Positions 25,840-35,502 of a stretch of DNA of 64,000 bases are shown here, in pieces. The translations under genes were made by a program, and so were the position numbers. Source of the DNA: Tianweitania populi (GTDB lineage: Bacteria; Pseudomonadota; Alphaproteobacteria; Rhizobiales; Rhizobiaceae); contig NZ_BMZQ01000001.1 of the NCBI RefSeq assembly GCF_014652875.1, forward strand, positions 1,054,001 through 1,118,000. Reading direction: 5' to 3'. Each line of letters begins with the position of its first letter. Within the stretch, counting starts at the first letter, position 1. The notes beneath the pieces are model-generated. The model made no database searches and was not told the DNA's origin. It saw only the letters and a program-made list of their open reading frames with translations.

Positions 25840-26976
25840 TTATTCCGCGGCCAAGCGGGTATCTTGGTGTTCCTCCGGGCCGTGATCTGCAACAATCACG
25901 GATGTTTGCCGCTGGCGCGTAGGTAACCGGATATCGTTGCGATGACGCGGCAGCGCTTCGGGTGCTTCTTCCTGGATAAAGGCGATCAGCTTCTCGCGAA
26001 CCTCACATCGCAGATCGAAGGCGGTTGGCGCGTTGCGGGCACTGACCAGCACGCGAACCTGCATCGTGTTCTCCGTCGTTTCCACGACGGCCAGGTTGAT
26101 CACTCGCTTGTCCCAATGCGGCGACGCATGTGCGATCTCGGTGAGCTTTTCGCGTATGCGACCGAGCGGCGCCTGGTAATCGAGATAGAGCATCACCACC
26201 CCAATCAGCGAGGCGTTTTCACGTGTCCAGTTCTGAAATGGCTGCTCGATGAAATAGCGCAGCGGTACGATGAGCCGCCGCCAATCCCAGATCTTTACCA
26301 CCACATAGGTCGCGGTGATTTCCTCGATCGTGCCCCATTCACCTTCAACGATCACGGCATCATCGATGCGGATGGGCTGCGTGATGGCAAGCTGCAGGCC
26401 GGCGAAGAGGTTGGACAGAACCGGCTGCGCCGCCAGGCCGACGATCACACCGGCTGCGCCACCTGCCGCCAGCAGGCTAACGCCATATTGGCGCACCGAT
26501 TCGAACGTCATCAGCGCCACCGCTGCGGTCACGACGATCAGCACGAAGACAAGCGCGCGCCGCAGAATGTTGGCCTGGGTCAGATGTTTGCGAGCCAGAA
26601 GGTTGTCTTCGACATCGATGCGATACCGGCGCAGGTGCAGCGAAACCGCCAGGTCCAGCGCCCTAATGGCGACCAGACCCACCAAGCAGATGAAGGACGC
26701 CGTCAGCAGCTTGCCGATAATCACCGTGACCTGCCAGTCGAACGGCGCGAAGGGCAACGCAATCGCCACGGCAAAGTTGATCAGCGCCCAGCGGATCGGG
26801 GCTTTTGTCTTCGACAGCAGCTTGTGCCCGAACACATGATCCTTCGGCAGCAAAGCGCGGATCGCGCGCACGACCAGGCCATGCAGCGAAACCGCGATGA
26901 TGGCGGCGAAAACAAGAAGGCTGATGCCGACCACCCAGCCCGGCAGCCAATTGAGCCTCGCGATGATGTCGTTCAT
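25840..26976 (-). CDS. MscS-family small-conductance mechanosensitive channel
   Basis: A 378-residue inner-membrane protein. The N-terminus has three to four membrane spans (about 10-35, 60-80, 90-110 and 135-155), followed by the pore-lining MscS helix in LLAAGGAAGVIVGLAAQPVLSNLFAGLQL. The beta domain contains PIRIDDAVIVEGEWGTIEEI and TYVVVKIWDWRRLIVPL, the cytoplasmic vestibule region. It relieves osmotic pressure in known members. ATG 26976 has GAGGAAG upstream; the extension to 27006 is not needed. Confidence 0.93.
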   Translation of the reverse strand: MNDIIARLNWLPGWVVGISLLVFAAIIAVSLHGLVVRAIRALLPKDHVFGHKLLSKTKAPIRWALINFAVAIALPFAPFDWQVTVIIGKLLTASFICLVGLVAIRALDLAVSLHLRRYRIDVEDNLLARKHLTQANILRRALVFVLIVVTAAVALMTFESVRQYGVSLLAAGGAAGVIVGLAAQPVLSNLFAGLQLAITQPIRIDDAVIVEGEWGTIEEITATYVVVKIWDWRRLIVPLRYFIEQPFQNWTRENASLIGVVMLYLDYQAPLGRIREKLTEIAHASPHWDKRVINLAVVETTENTMQVRVLVSARNAPTAFDLRCEVREKLIAFIQEEAPEALPRHRNDIRLPTRQRQTSVIVADHGPEEHQDTRLAAE

Positions 26977-27190
26977 GGCGACTTCCTCGTCCGGTTGAAA
27001 GCGCACATTGGTCGTGCGCCTGTATATTGCAATGCAGCATTCCTACGCATGCAATGCGGCAGTTTGACGAAAGTTTCCGTTCACCGTGCAAAAGGCTGAT
27101 CGAGTGCAGTCCACTCGCCGCCGCCACAAACGCGCCTAAATCCCGGCTCAACGCGTCGCGCATCCGAGGCCGCAATCAGGTCCAATCCCA

Positions 27191-29806
27191 ATGTCGACAG
27201 TTGAAGCCGCCGCCGAGCCACAGCCGGCACGAGGGAAGTTTGTCCTGGCCGTGGGGCGGCTGGCGGAACCGCGGATCCTGGGTCCTGCGGTGGGCGCTGG
27301 CCTTGTGGTCATCGCGGCCTTGGTCATCCACGCGATCAGCGGGCAGATCCACCTTAATGATATTAAGGCAGCCCTCGCCGCTGTCACCCTGCCCACCGTC
27401 GCACCGGCTTTGGCTCTGACGCTGGTCAGCTTCTTTGCGATGGGCATGTACGACGTAATGGCGGTGCACCGCGTAGCCCCTGAACGCGTCCCGACAAAGC
27501 TTGCAGTGTTTGCCGGTCTGGTCGGCTACGGCATTTCAAACGCGATCGGCTTCAACGTCATCGTAGGCGGTCCTGTCCGCTACCGCATTTATCAGGCAGC
27601 AGGTCTGGATGCCTCGGATGTCGGGCGCATCGTGGGCATCTCCTTTCTGACCTTTACCTCGGGCGTCGTGGCCGTTCTGGGCGCTGCGATGATGCTGGAC
27701 CGAACCGGCCTGCCCTTCCTGCATGTGTTCGGCCCGGGCACCGACCGGCTGCTGGGCGCGGCGATCCTCGTGCTGCTGGCAGGCGCCATTATCTGGCTAT
27801 CACGATCGCCGCGTGAACTGGCGCTGTTCGGCTGGCGGCTGCCGCTGCCTTCTGCCAAAGCAGCACTGGCGCAGATCGTAATCGGAGCCGTGGACATAGG
27901 CGCGGCCGCAGGCGCACTCTATGTCCTTCTGCCAGCTGACATTGCCCCAGGCTATGCTGTCTTCCTGCTGTTGTTCGTTGCCGCCATCCTGGCCGGCATC
28001 GTCAGCCATGCGCCGGGCGGCATCGGCGTTCTGGAAGCGACTGTCCTGCTTGGCCTCGGTGCCGGCACCCGGCCGGACGTGGTTGCAGCACTGATCATCT
28101 TCCGCCTAATCTACTATGTGCTGCCTCTGGCGCTGGCTGCAGCCGCGCTGCTGGTCTTCGAGATCTACCGCGCCCGTCACTCGGTGCTTGCGGCTTCAAA
28201 CAAGACCTACCGGGTGTCGCGTCGCATCGTGCCGCCGATCCTTGCGGTTATGGTGTTCCTGGGCGGGGTCGTGCTGCTGCTGTCGGGCAATCTGCCGGCG
28301 GAGGGCGATCGCACGGGCTTCCTGAGCGATGTCCTGCCGCTGCCCTTTGCCGAGGCCTCGCATCTTCTCGCCAGCCTTGTCGGCCTGCTCCTCATCATCC
28401 TCTCGCGCGGCTTGTACCGCCGCATCGCACGCGCCCGCAGCGTTGCGATCGGCCTTCTGCTCGCCGGCGCCGTGTTCTCGCTGTTGAAGGGCCTGGATTG
28501 GGAAGAAGCCGTCATCCTCACGGCCGTCGCCGGCCTCCTCTTCGTTTATCGCTCGGTGTTCTACCGCAAAGGCGACTGGCGCAGCTTTCGCCCTAATGTG
28601 ACCGTCCTGGCGCTGATGGCGATCGTGCTGGCCTTGCTGACGCTGATCGGCTTCCTGGCCTACCGCCATGTCGATTATGACTCCGAGCTGTGGTGGCAGT
28701 TTGCCTGGGATGGTGACGCCTCGCGCTTCCTGCGCGCAACGCTCGCGCTGATCATCGTCGGAGCAGCCATTGCGGTTGATGGTGTCGTCAATCGCCCGCG
28801 TCAGCCAAAACTCACCGAAACGGCGATCCCACCGGCTGTATGGCCGATCCTGAAGACGACGCGCGACACACAGCCCAGCATCGCGCTTCTTGGCGACAAG
28901 TCCTTCCTTGTTTCCGACGACCAGAAAGCCTTCCTGATGTATGCCGTGTCCGGCCGCAGCTGGATCACAATGGGCGATCCGGTGGGCGATCCAGGCTCAG
29001 GACGCCGCTTGGTCTGGCGCTTCGCCGAGGCTGCGGATCGTGCGGGCGGACGCGCGGTTTTCTACGGCGTGACGCCCGAATGGCTGACCACCTATCTCGA
29101 TCTCGGCCTCGCCATACTCAAGATCGGCGAAGTGGCGCGCGTCGAGCTTCCAACCTTTACCCTAGACGGTCAGGCACGCGCCGACTTCCGTTATGGTTAC
29201 AAGCGCGCAACGCGTGAAGGCCTGGAATTCTCCATCATCCCGCAGGCCGAAGTGCCAGCGCATATGGAAGAACTTCGGTCCGTCTCGGATGCCTGGCTGT
29301 CCACCAAGGTCGGCCACGAGAAAGGATTCTCGCTCGGCCGCTTCGAAGACACCTACATGGCCGAATTCGATTGCGCGGTGATCCGCAAGGAAGGGGCCAT
29401 CGTCGCCTTCGCCAATCTCTGGCGCAGCGGTGACAAGACCGAACTGTCCGTCGACCTCATGCGCTACCGCTACGGCGTGTCGAAGATCCTGATGGACGCG
29501 CTGTTCGCCCATCTGCTGCTTTATGGAAAAGCGGAAGGCTACCAGTGGTTCAACCTCGGCGCCGCCCCCCTTGCAGGCCTCGCCGACCACCCGCTTGCCT
29601 CGACCTGGAACCGGCTCGGCACCTTCATCTACCGGCGCGGCGACGAGTTCTACAACTTCGAGGGTCTGCGCGCCTTCAAGCAGAAGTTCGATCCGGTTTG
29701 GACGCCGCAATATCTCGCGTCGCCGAACGGGTTGCGCATGCCGCAGGTCCTGTTCGACGTCACCAGCCTCATTTCCGGAAATCCGATCAGGATCCTCAAA
29801 CGATGA
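27191..29806 (+). CDS. mprF: bifunctional lysyl-phosphatidylglycerol synthase/flippase
   Basis: An 871-residue membrane protein, called LpiA in rhizobia. The N-terminal half has about 13-14 membrane spans and the flippase signature ISNAIGFNVIVGGPVRYR near 115-132. The C-terminal cytosolic half (about 540-860) is the DUF2156 synthase domain with FLVSDDQKAFLMYAVSGRSW and WFNLGAAPLAGLADHPL. It transfers lysine from Lys-tRNA to phosphatidylglycerol, lowering negative surface charge and raising tolerance to cationic peptides and acid. Its stop overlaps the start of acvB (ATGA), so the two are translationally coupled. Confidence 0.96.
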   Translation: MSTVEAAAEPQPARGKFVLAVGRLAEPRILGPAVGAGLVVIAALVIHAISGQIHLNDIKAALAAVTLPTVAPALALTLVSFFAMGMYDVMAVHRVAPERVPTKLAVFAGLVGYGISNAIGFNVIVGGPVRYRIYQAAGLDASDVGRIVGISFLTFTSGVVAVLGAAMMLDRTGLPFLHVFGPGTDRLLGAAILVLLAGAIIWLSRSPRELALFGWRLPLPSAKAALAQIVIGAVDIGAAAGALYVLLPADIAPGYAVFLLLFVAAILAGIVSHAPGGIGVLEATVLLGLGAGTRPDVVAALIIFRLIYYVLPLALAAAALLVFEIYRARHSVLAASNKTYRVSRRIVPPILAVMVFLGGVVLLLSGNLPAEGDRTGFLSDVLPLPFAEASHLLASLVGLLLIILSRGLYRRIARARSVAIGLLLAGAVFSLLKGLDWEEAVILTAVAGLLFVYRSVFYRKGDWRSFRPNVTVLALMAIVLALLTLIGFLAYRHVDYDSELWWQFAWDGDASRFLRATLALIIVGAAIAVDGVVNRPRQPKLTETAIPPAVWPILKTTRDTQPSIALLGDKSFLVSDDQKAFLMYAVSGRSWITMGDPVGDPGSGRRLVWRFAEAADRAGGRAVFYGVTPEWLTTYLDLGLAILKIGEVARVELPTFTLDGQARADFRYGYKRATREGLEFSIIPQAEVPAHMEELRSVSDAWLSTKVGHEKGFSLGRFEDTYMAEFDCAVIRKEGAIVAFANLWRSGDKTELSVDLMRYRYGVSKILMDALFAHLLLYGKAEGYQWFNLGAAPLAGLADHPLASTWNRLGTFIYRRGDEFYNFEGLRAFKQKFDPVWTPQYLASPNGLRMPQVLFDVTSLISGNPIRILKR

Positions 29807-31137
29807 AAACCGCCGCCACGCTTGTCCTTGCGCTTCTCTGCGGTTGCACCGGTTCAGCCTGGGCACAAACCACGCCCCTGCCCGCGCCCGTGGCCAAGCT
29901 GACGGCAAGCCGGCTGGAAGAGGTTCCGGTTTACCGCCCGGCCGGCCGGGTGAAGGCAATCGTCGTCTACATCTCCGACAAGGCCGGCTGGAGCGCTGGA
30001 GATGACCTAGCCGTGCAAGCGCTCCTCGGCAACGACGATGCCGTGCTGGCCGTCGACTTCGCAAAATACGCCGTGAAGCTCGACGCTGACGACGGCGAGT
30101 GCCTCTATGTCGTGGGCGAGATCACCGACCTTGCACAAGCGGCCCAACGCCAGCTTGGCCTGCAAACCTATCGCCAGCCCGTTATCGTCGGCTCCGGCGA
30201 GGGCGCGACATTCGCCTATGCCACGATCGCCGACTCACCGGTTAATACGCTTGGCGGCGCCGTCGGATCCGGCTTCGCCAACCGCCTAAGCCTGCGCCTG
30301 CCCTTCTGCCCCGGCGCTTCCTCGAAGCCCCTCACAAATGGCGGCTTCTCGTACCGCTTCGATAGCGAACTGCCGAACGACGCGCATCTCTTCGTAGCCG
30401 AGGCCGATCTCGATCAGGTGGAAGCGGATGCCGAGGCGCAGGACACGATCACGGTCACCGCGCTGGATGACGATCCGGCCGAGCAGATCGTCCAAGCGGT
30501 GAGCGAAATCAGCGGCGCGACCCACCCCTTCGGCGATCTACCGGCCATCGATCTGCCTTCCGAAGATGCCCCGAAGGCGCTTGCTATCCTCGTTTCCGGC
30601 GATGGCGGCTGGCGCGATCTGGATAAGACGATCGGCGATTATCTCTCCACGCAGAGCATCCATGTCGTCGGCCTGGATTCGCTGCATTATTTCTGGGCCA
30701 AGAAAAACCCGGCCGAACTGTCGCGCGATCTCGCCAACATCATCAACGAGGCCGATCCGACCAGGGAACTGCCGATCATGCTGATCGGCTATTCCTTCGG
30801 CGCCGACACGATCCCCTTCGCCTTTCCGCTCCTGCCCAAGGAAATGCAGGATCGCACCAAGGTGCTGGCCCTGATGGCGCCCGGCCAGCATACCTCGTTC
30901 CAGGTCACGGTTTCGGGCTGGCTAGGTATCGACGACAGCGGCTATGACATCGTGCCGGCCATCGCCGCACTTCCTGCCGACCGGGTCATCTGCGTCTACG
31001 GCAAGGAAGAAGATGACGCCGCCTGCCCTGATCCCGCGCTGAAAACCGTGACGGTTGTGGCAACCGAAGGCGGACACCACTTCGATGGTGAATATGAGGC
31101 CATCGCACAGCGTTTCCTTGCCCGTCTTAAGCCTTGA
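29803..31137 (+). CDS. acvB: AcvB/VirJ-family periplasmic protein, probable lysyl-PG hydrolase
   Basis: A 444-residue protein with an N-terminal export signal (about 1-22, LLCGCTGSAWA). It has two VirJ-like alpha/beta-hydrolase domains; the second shows LAILVSGDGGWRDLDKTIGDYL and the nucleophile elbow GYSFGADTIP. In rhizobia and Agrobacterium AcvB is encoded with LpiA and removes lysine from lysyl-PG. The ATGA overlap with mprF matches that lpiA-acvB operon. The signal type could be Sec or lipoprotein, since Cys residues flank the cleavage region. Confidence 0.93.
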   Translation: MKTAATLVLALLCGCTGSAWAQTTPLPAPVAKLTASRLEEVPVYRPAGRVKAIVVYISDKAGWSAGDDLAVQALLGNDDAVLAVDFAKYAVKLDADDGECLYVVGEITDLAQAAQRQLGLQTYRQPVIVGSGEGATFAYATIADSPVNTLGGAVGSGFANRLSLRLPFCPGASSKPLTNGGFSYRFDSELPNDAHLFVAEADLDQVEADAEAQDTITVTALDDDPAEQIVQAVSEISGATHPFGDLPAIDLPSEDAPKALAILVSGDGGWRDLDKTIGDYLSTQSIHVVGLDSLHYFWAKKNPAELSRDLANIINEADPTRELPIMLIGYSFGADTIPFAFPLLPKEMQDRTKVLALMAPGQHTSFQVTVSGWLGIDDSGYDIVPAIAALPADRVICVYGKEEDDAACPDPALKTVTVVATEGGHHFDGEYEAIAQRFLARLKP

Positions 31138-31218
31138 AGCGGGTTGCCGCATTGGCCATTCTGACTAGATGATCGGAGGCAATGCGGCGCTGCCGCTCGA
31201 TCATCAGGCGGGGACCTC

Positions 31219-31983
31219 ATGACAGAAACTTTGCCGCGGGACAGCCTTCATCCCGCAAAAACCGCGTTCTTCTTCGACTGCGACGGCACGCTTGCGGCCA
31301 TCGTCGACCAGCCGGACGCCGCGCGCGTCGAAACCGAGATCGTCGAGTTTGTACGCATTCTCCATGAAGCCACCGACGGCGCCTTGGCAGTTGTATCCGG
31401 CCGCTCCATCGCGCAACTCGACGTGATGCTGGCACCGCTCGTTTTGCCGGCAGCCGGCGTACACGGAGTGGAACGCCGCGACGGCGCAGGCACGATCTAC
31501 CGGCCAGAGTTCGATGCCGCAGCCGTGTTGCAGATCGCAGCGCGGCTGGACGAGTTTGCAACCCAGCACGAAGGCCTAGTAAGCGAAGTCAAATCTGCTT
31601 CGGTGGCGATCCACTACCGCATGTGCCCCGAACTGGAAGGCGAAGCGCTGAGCTTGATGACCGACATCGCCAGCCAGTACCCGGAATTTCGCCTGCTGCG
31701 CGGCAAGATGGTTGCCGAACTCAGTGCCAGCCACCGCAACAAGGGCGACGCGCTTGAAGATTTCATGCGCGAAGCGCCCTTTGCGGGACGTCTCCCGATT
31801 TTTGTTGGTGACGACGTAACCGACGAGGACGGCTTTGTCGCCGTGCGCAAGCTGAACGGCATCGGCATCAAGATCGGAGCCGGAACCACCTCGGCAACGC
31901 ACCGCGTCGGCACGCTTCACGATTTCCATGATTGGCTGCGGCAGCTGTCTCAGACATGGACGGCAGCCGCACCGGCCCTATAG
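31219..31983 (+). CDS. otsB: trehalose-6-phosphate phosphatase
   Basis: A 254-residue HAD-family phosphatase that makes trehalose from trehalose-6-phosphate. The nucleophile motif is FFFDCDGTLA with Asp20 and Asp22, motif II is VVSGRS, and the late acidic motif is VGDDVTDEDGF. Trehalose is an osmo- and desiccation protectant. The gene precedes otsA by 92 bases, and its start has only a modest ribosome-binding site. It lies 81 bases after acvB in the same direction. Confidence 0.96.
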   Translation: MTETLPRDSLHPAKTAFFFDCDGTLAAIVDQPDAARVETEIVEFVRILHEATDGALAVVSGRSIAQLDVMLAPLVLPAAGVHGVERRDGAGTIYRPEFDAAAVLQIAARLDEFATQHEGLVSEVKSASVAIHYRMCPELEGEALSLMTDIASQYPEFRLLRGKMVAELSASHRNKGDALEDFMREAPFAGRLPIFVGDDVTDEDGFVAVRKLNGIGIKIGAGTTSATHRVGTLHDFHDWLRQLSQTWTAAAPAL

Positions 31984-32075
31984 TTTCAGCAGCGAGTGGA
32001 ACACGGCACTGCTGCCGTGAGTTCGCCGCGCAAAGGGACATCGGAAAATATGCAAGTCATCAAGGGAAAGCGGGC

Positions 32076-33542
32076 GTGAGCCGGCTCGTTGTTGTTTCGA
32101 ACCGCGTCGGCAACCTCAGCAACCCCGCGCAGACCGGCGGCCTGGCAGTCGCCATATCGGAAGCCATCAAGGGCCGCGGCGGCATCTGGTTCGGATGGGA
32201 TGGTGTCACTGACGACAGTGGTGACGGAACAACCACGGTCGACACGGTGGGTAGCGTTCAGACCATCCTCAACCCGATGCAGGCGGTCGATTACGAAGCC
32301 TTTTACCTCGGCTTCGCCAACAGCGTGATCTGGCCGCTGTTCCATTACCGCGCCGATCTCGTGCGCTTCCAGCAGGATTACTACGAAGGGTATCTGCGGG
32401 TGAACGAGCAGTTCGCCAACGCCCTCATGCCGCATCTGAAGTCCGACGATCTCGTCTGGATCCACGACTACCATTTCATGTCGTTCGGCACCTATCTGCG
32501 CAATCTCGGCTGCGATTCGCGAATTGGCTTCTTCCTCCACATTCCCTTTCCGGGGCCGGACCTGCTTGCAGCTTTGCCCAACCATGCGGGCTTCATCGAA
32601 GACCTGCTGCAATATGATGTGGTCGGTTTCCAGACCTCGGCCGACGTCGCCAACTTCAAGCGCTGCGTCGAGGAGTTCACCAGCGCCGAGGTCGACGAAA
32701 CCGGCCTGATCCGCTTCCACGATCGCACCTGTGTGGCAGAGCGTTTTCCGATCGGCATCGATGTCGACTCCTTCCAGGAAATGGCCGCGTCAAAGGCCGA
32801 AGCCGCATTTATCGACGCGTTCAAGCACAACCTTGTTGCCGACAAACAGATGATCGGAGTGGATCGGCTGGATTACTCGAAGGGCATTCCCGCGCGCTTC
32901 CAGGCCTTTGCGCAAATGCTGACCCGCTATCCAGAGATGAGCAAGAAGGTGTCTTTCCTGCAGATCGCGCCGCCATCGCGCGGCGATATCGGGGCCTATG
33001 CCGAGATTCGCGAAGAGCTCGAACGCCTTTCGGGTATGATCAACGGCGCCCACGCAGACTTCGACTGGACGCCGATCCGCTATATCCACCGCTCCGTGTC
33101 GCGAGACCGCCTGGCTGCAATGCTGCGCGCGAGCGAGGTCGGCCTGGTCACGCCCATGCGCGACGGCATGAACCTCGTTGCCAAGGAATATGTCGCCGCG
33201 CAGGACCCTGAAGATCCCGGTGTGCTCGTTCTGTCGCGCTTTGCCGGCGCGGCGGAAGAAATGCCGGAAGCGCTGCTGGTTAATCCATTCGACATCGACG
33301 AAATGGCCGAGATGTATTTTCAGGCGCTCAACATGCCGCTTGAAGAGCGCAAGGAGCGGCACAGGGCTTTGTTCGAGCGCATTCGCCGCTATGACGTGAA
33401 GGCGTGGCAGGAAAGCTTCCTGGAAGCGCTCACCTCACCGCGCGAATGGGCCGAAAAGCACGCTGTGCGGACAGCCGACAACGACTCCGTTGATCCCAAT
33501 GCGGGCGGTCCTCAGGCCCCGTCGGGGCGGGTACCAACGTAA
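32076..33542 (+). CDS. otsA: trehalose-6-phosphate synthase
   Basis: A 488-residue GT20 glycosyltransferase that joins UDP- or ADP-glucose to glucose-6-phosphate. Features are VVSNRVG near the start, [27 protein letters not shown] and the C-terminal [12 protein letters not shown] and [14 protein letters not shown] 32076 follows AAGGGA and gives the family N-terminus; the upstream in-frame ATG at 31932 lies inside otsB. The order otsB-otsA forms one operon. Its last 31 bases overlap the convergent ybaN-like gene. Confidence 0.96.
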   Translation: MSRLVVVSNRVGNLSNPAQTGGLAVAISEAIKGRGGIWFGWDGVTDDSGDGTTTVDTVGSVQTILNPMQAVDYEAFYLGFANSVIWPLFHYRADLVRFQQDYYEGYLRVNEQFANALMPHLKSDDLVWIHDYHFMSFGTYLRNLGCDSRIGFFLHIPFPGPDLLAALPNHAGFIEDLLQYDVVGFQTSADVANFKRCVEEFTSAEVDETGLIRFHDRTCVAERFPIGIDVDSFQEMAASKAEAAFIDAFKHNLVADKQMIGVDRLDYSKGIPARFQAFAQMLTRYPEMSKKVSFLQIAPPSRGDIGAYAEIREELERLSGMINGAHADFDWTPIRYIHRSVSRDRLAAMLRASEVGLVTPMRDGMNLVAKEYVAAQDPEDPGVLVLSRFAGAAEEMPEALLVNPFDIDEMAEMYFQALNMPLEERKERHRALFERIRRYDVKAWQESFLEALTSPREWAEKHAVRTADNDSVDPNAGGPQAPSGRVPT

Positions 33543-33958
33543 AGCGCCGAACAAAGCATAACCACCGCCACAGCCAGGGCGGTGGGCCATCGCGGCGAGG
33601 CCGACACGTAGAAGATGACATAGCCGGCCGCCATTCCTGTAAAGGCCAGATACTTGGCCTGCCGAGGGATCGCGCCGGAACTGCGCCACGCCTTCAAGGA
33701 TGGACCGAATTGCTTGTGGTTCAGCAGCCAGGCTTCAAAGCGTGGCGAAGAGCGTCCAAAGCACCAAGCGGCCATGATCAGGAAGATCGTGGTCGGCAGC
33801 AACGGCAGGAAGGCGGCGACGATGCCAACTCCGGTAAGGATAATGCCCGCGGTGAGATAAAGGCCGCGCGCCCACTTATTCCCAACGGGCATAATCGCTT
33901 CCGCACCGCCATGTGATGCAGGCGGCTCATTTGGAGGCAAGTCGACAGGATGATGCAT
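33512..33958 (-). CDS. YbaN family membrane protein (DUF454)
   Basis: A 148-residue inner-membrane protein. Family text includes GIILTGVGIVAAFLPLLPTTIFLIMAAWCF (seen as GVGIVAAFLPLLPTTIF) and a Phe-rich segment SSPRFEAWLLNHKQFGP. About four membrane spans are expected. The ATG at 33958 overlaps the haem oxygenase stop in TGATG, so the two are coupled. The 3' end overlaps otsA by 31 bases on the other strand. The function is unknown; YbaN-type proteins are often near haem or iron genes. Confidence 0.88.
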   Translation of the reverse strand: MHHPVDLPPNEPPASHGGAEAIMPVGNKWARGLYLTAGIILTGVGIVAAFLPLLPTTIFLIMAAWCFGRSSPRFEAWLLNHKQFGPSLKAWRSSGAIPRQAKYLAFTGMAAGYVIFYVSASPRWPTALAVAVVMLCSALYVGTRPDGA

Positions 33959-34545
33959 CACGCCGCAAACGCATCTTCGGCAAGCGTCTGCACGCGCTTG
34001 AAAGCCGCAACCGCCCCATCAATGACGCGCGCTTCCTCCGCTCGGTCGAAATCGGCACCATCAAGGGCGGCCTGAAACGTTTTCCAAGGCTTCCCTCGCC
34101 CTTCCGGTGAAGCTGCAAGATGGCGGGCCCCAAAATCCTCGCCTAGCCCAAGCTTTGCCGCCTCCTTGATCAGAAATGCAGCCCCGAGGTTCGAACCTTC
34201 GGCGACATACAGCCAGCCAAAGCGCGTCGCCAGATCGTCGCTCAAGGCGACACCACGCTTCGTCGCCGAGGACACAAGCCCGAGATCGTCGAGATCCGAT
34301 TCAATCATGGACAGCCTGCAGCGCGATGCCAGATCCGGCACGAGTGCGGCCAGCCGAGGATCAAGATAGAGGGGCTGGATGTCGCGATGAAACTGATGCT
34401 GCATGCCGAGGAACAACGCGTAGTGATCGCGTGAGTGAAAGGGCCGGCTCGCCATGATGCGACCATCGAGCCCTTCATGCGCGGCCTGAGTTTCGGTCTT
34501 CAAGCGGCGCGACAGGGGCAAGGCCAGCGTGGACGTGTCAGTCAT
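33958..34545 (-). CDS. biliverdin-producing haem oxygenase
   Basis: A 195-residue haem oxygenase that opens haem to biliverdin, CO and iron. The proximal histidine is His23 in AAHEGLD, and the distal-helix signature is WLYVAEGSNLGAAFL. Its role could be iron release from haem or making biliverdin for a bacteriophytochrome; no phytochrome, TonB receptor or haem transporter is in the window, so the choice stays open. It forms a coupled pair with the ybaN-like gene downstream. Confidence 0.93.
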   Translation of the reverse strand: MTDTSTLALPLSRRLKTETQAAHEGLDGRIMASRPFHSRDHYALFLGMQHQFHRDIQPLYLDPRLAALVPDLASRCRLSMIESDLDDLGLVSSATKRGVALSDDLATRFGWLYVAEGSNLGAAFLIKEAAKLGLGEDFGARHLAASPEGRGKPWKTFQAALDGADFDRAEEARVIDGAVAAFKRVQTLAEDAFAA

Positions 34546-34671
34546 TCAGTCGGGTATCCGGTGTCATCCAGCCGATATGGCAAATGCACGCCATCCTTCA
34601 AGTCGCTTCAGGCTTGAAGACAAGCGATGCGAGTGGCACATGATGTCTTTGACAGATTTGAAGAAGTTACC

Positions 34672-35499
34672 ATGGTCACCTATCTCGACGCAGCCGCCGC
34701 ACCATTGCGCAATACGGGTCAGATCCGGCTTTATGATGAAGCGGCCTTTGAAGGCATGCGCAAAGCATCGCAGCTGACAGCACGCTGCCTCGATGCGCTG
34801 GTCGACATGGTCAAGCCCGGTCTTCCAACCAACGAGATCGATCGTTTCGTGTTCGAGTTCGGCATGGATCACGGCGGCCTGCCGGCGACGCTGAACTATC
34901 GCGGCTTCAAGAAGTCGACTTGCACGTCGATCAACCATGTCGTGTGCCATGGCTTTCCCGACGACAAGCCGCTGCGTGAAGGCGATATCGTCAACATCGA
35001 CGTCACCTTCATCGTCGATGGCTGGCACGGCGACTCCAGCCGCATGTACCCCGTCGGGCAGATCAAGCGCGCTGCCGAGCGCCTTCTGGAAGTCACTCAT
35101 GAATCGCTGATGCGTGGCATCGCAGCGGTAAAGCCAGGCGCCCGCACCGGCGCGATCGGTCACGCCATCCAGTCCTATGCCGAAGCCGAGCGCTGTTCCG
35201 TGGTGCGCGATTTCTGCGGCCATGGCGTCGGCCAGATCTTCCACGACTCGCCGAACATCCTGCATTACGGCAGCCCCAACGAGGGCGTCGAACTGCGCAA
35301 GGGCATGATCTTCACGATCGAGCCTATGATCAATCTCGGCCGCCCCCATGTGAAAGTTCTGTCCGACGGCTGGACCGCAGTCACGCGCGACCGCTCCCTG
35401 TCCGCGCAATACGAACACAGCGTCGGCGTCACCGACAATGGCTGCGAAATCTTCACGACCTCGCCGGCCGGTTTGTTCGCTCCGGGTATCTCGGTCTAA
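34672..35499 (+). CDS. map: methionine aminopeptidase, type I
   Basis: A 275-residue metalloprotease that removes the initiator methionine from new proteins. The metal ligands are present: two Asp in NIDVTFIVDGWHGDSSRM, His in GHGVGQIFHDSP, and Glu in TIEPMINLG and in YEHSVGVTD. The start at ATG 34672 (MVTYLDAAAAPLRNTG) matches rhizobial Map length; an ATG at 34627 would add 15 residues. It precedes radC by 3 bases, so both are likely one operon, a common pairing in Rhizobiales. Confidence 0.96.
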   Translation: MVTYLDAAAAPLRNTGQIRLYDEAAFEGMRKASQLTARCLDALVDMVKPGLPTNEIDRFVFEFGMDHGGLPATLNYRGFKKSTCTSINHVVCHGFPDDKPLREGDIVNIDVTFIVDGWHGDSSRMYPVGQIKRAAERLLEVTHESLMRGIAAVKPGARTGAIGHAIQSYAEAERCSVVRDFCGHGVGQIFHDSPNILHYGSPNEGVELRKGMIFTIEPMINLGRPHVKVLSDGWTAVTRDRSLSAQYEHSVGVTDNGCEIFTTSPAGLFAPGISV

Positions 35500-35502
35500 G
35501 GC

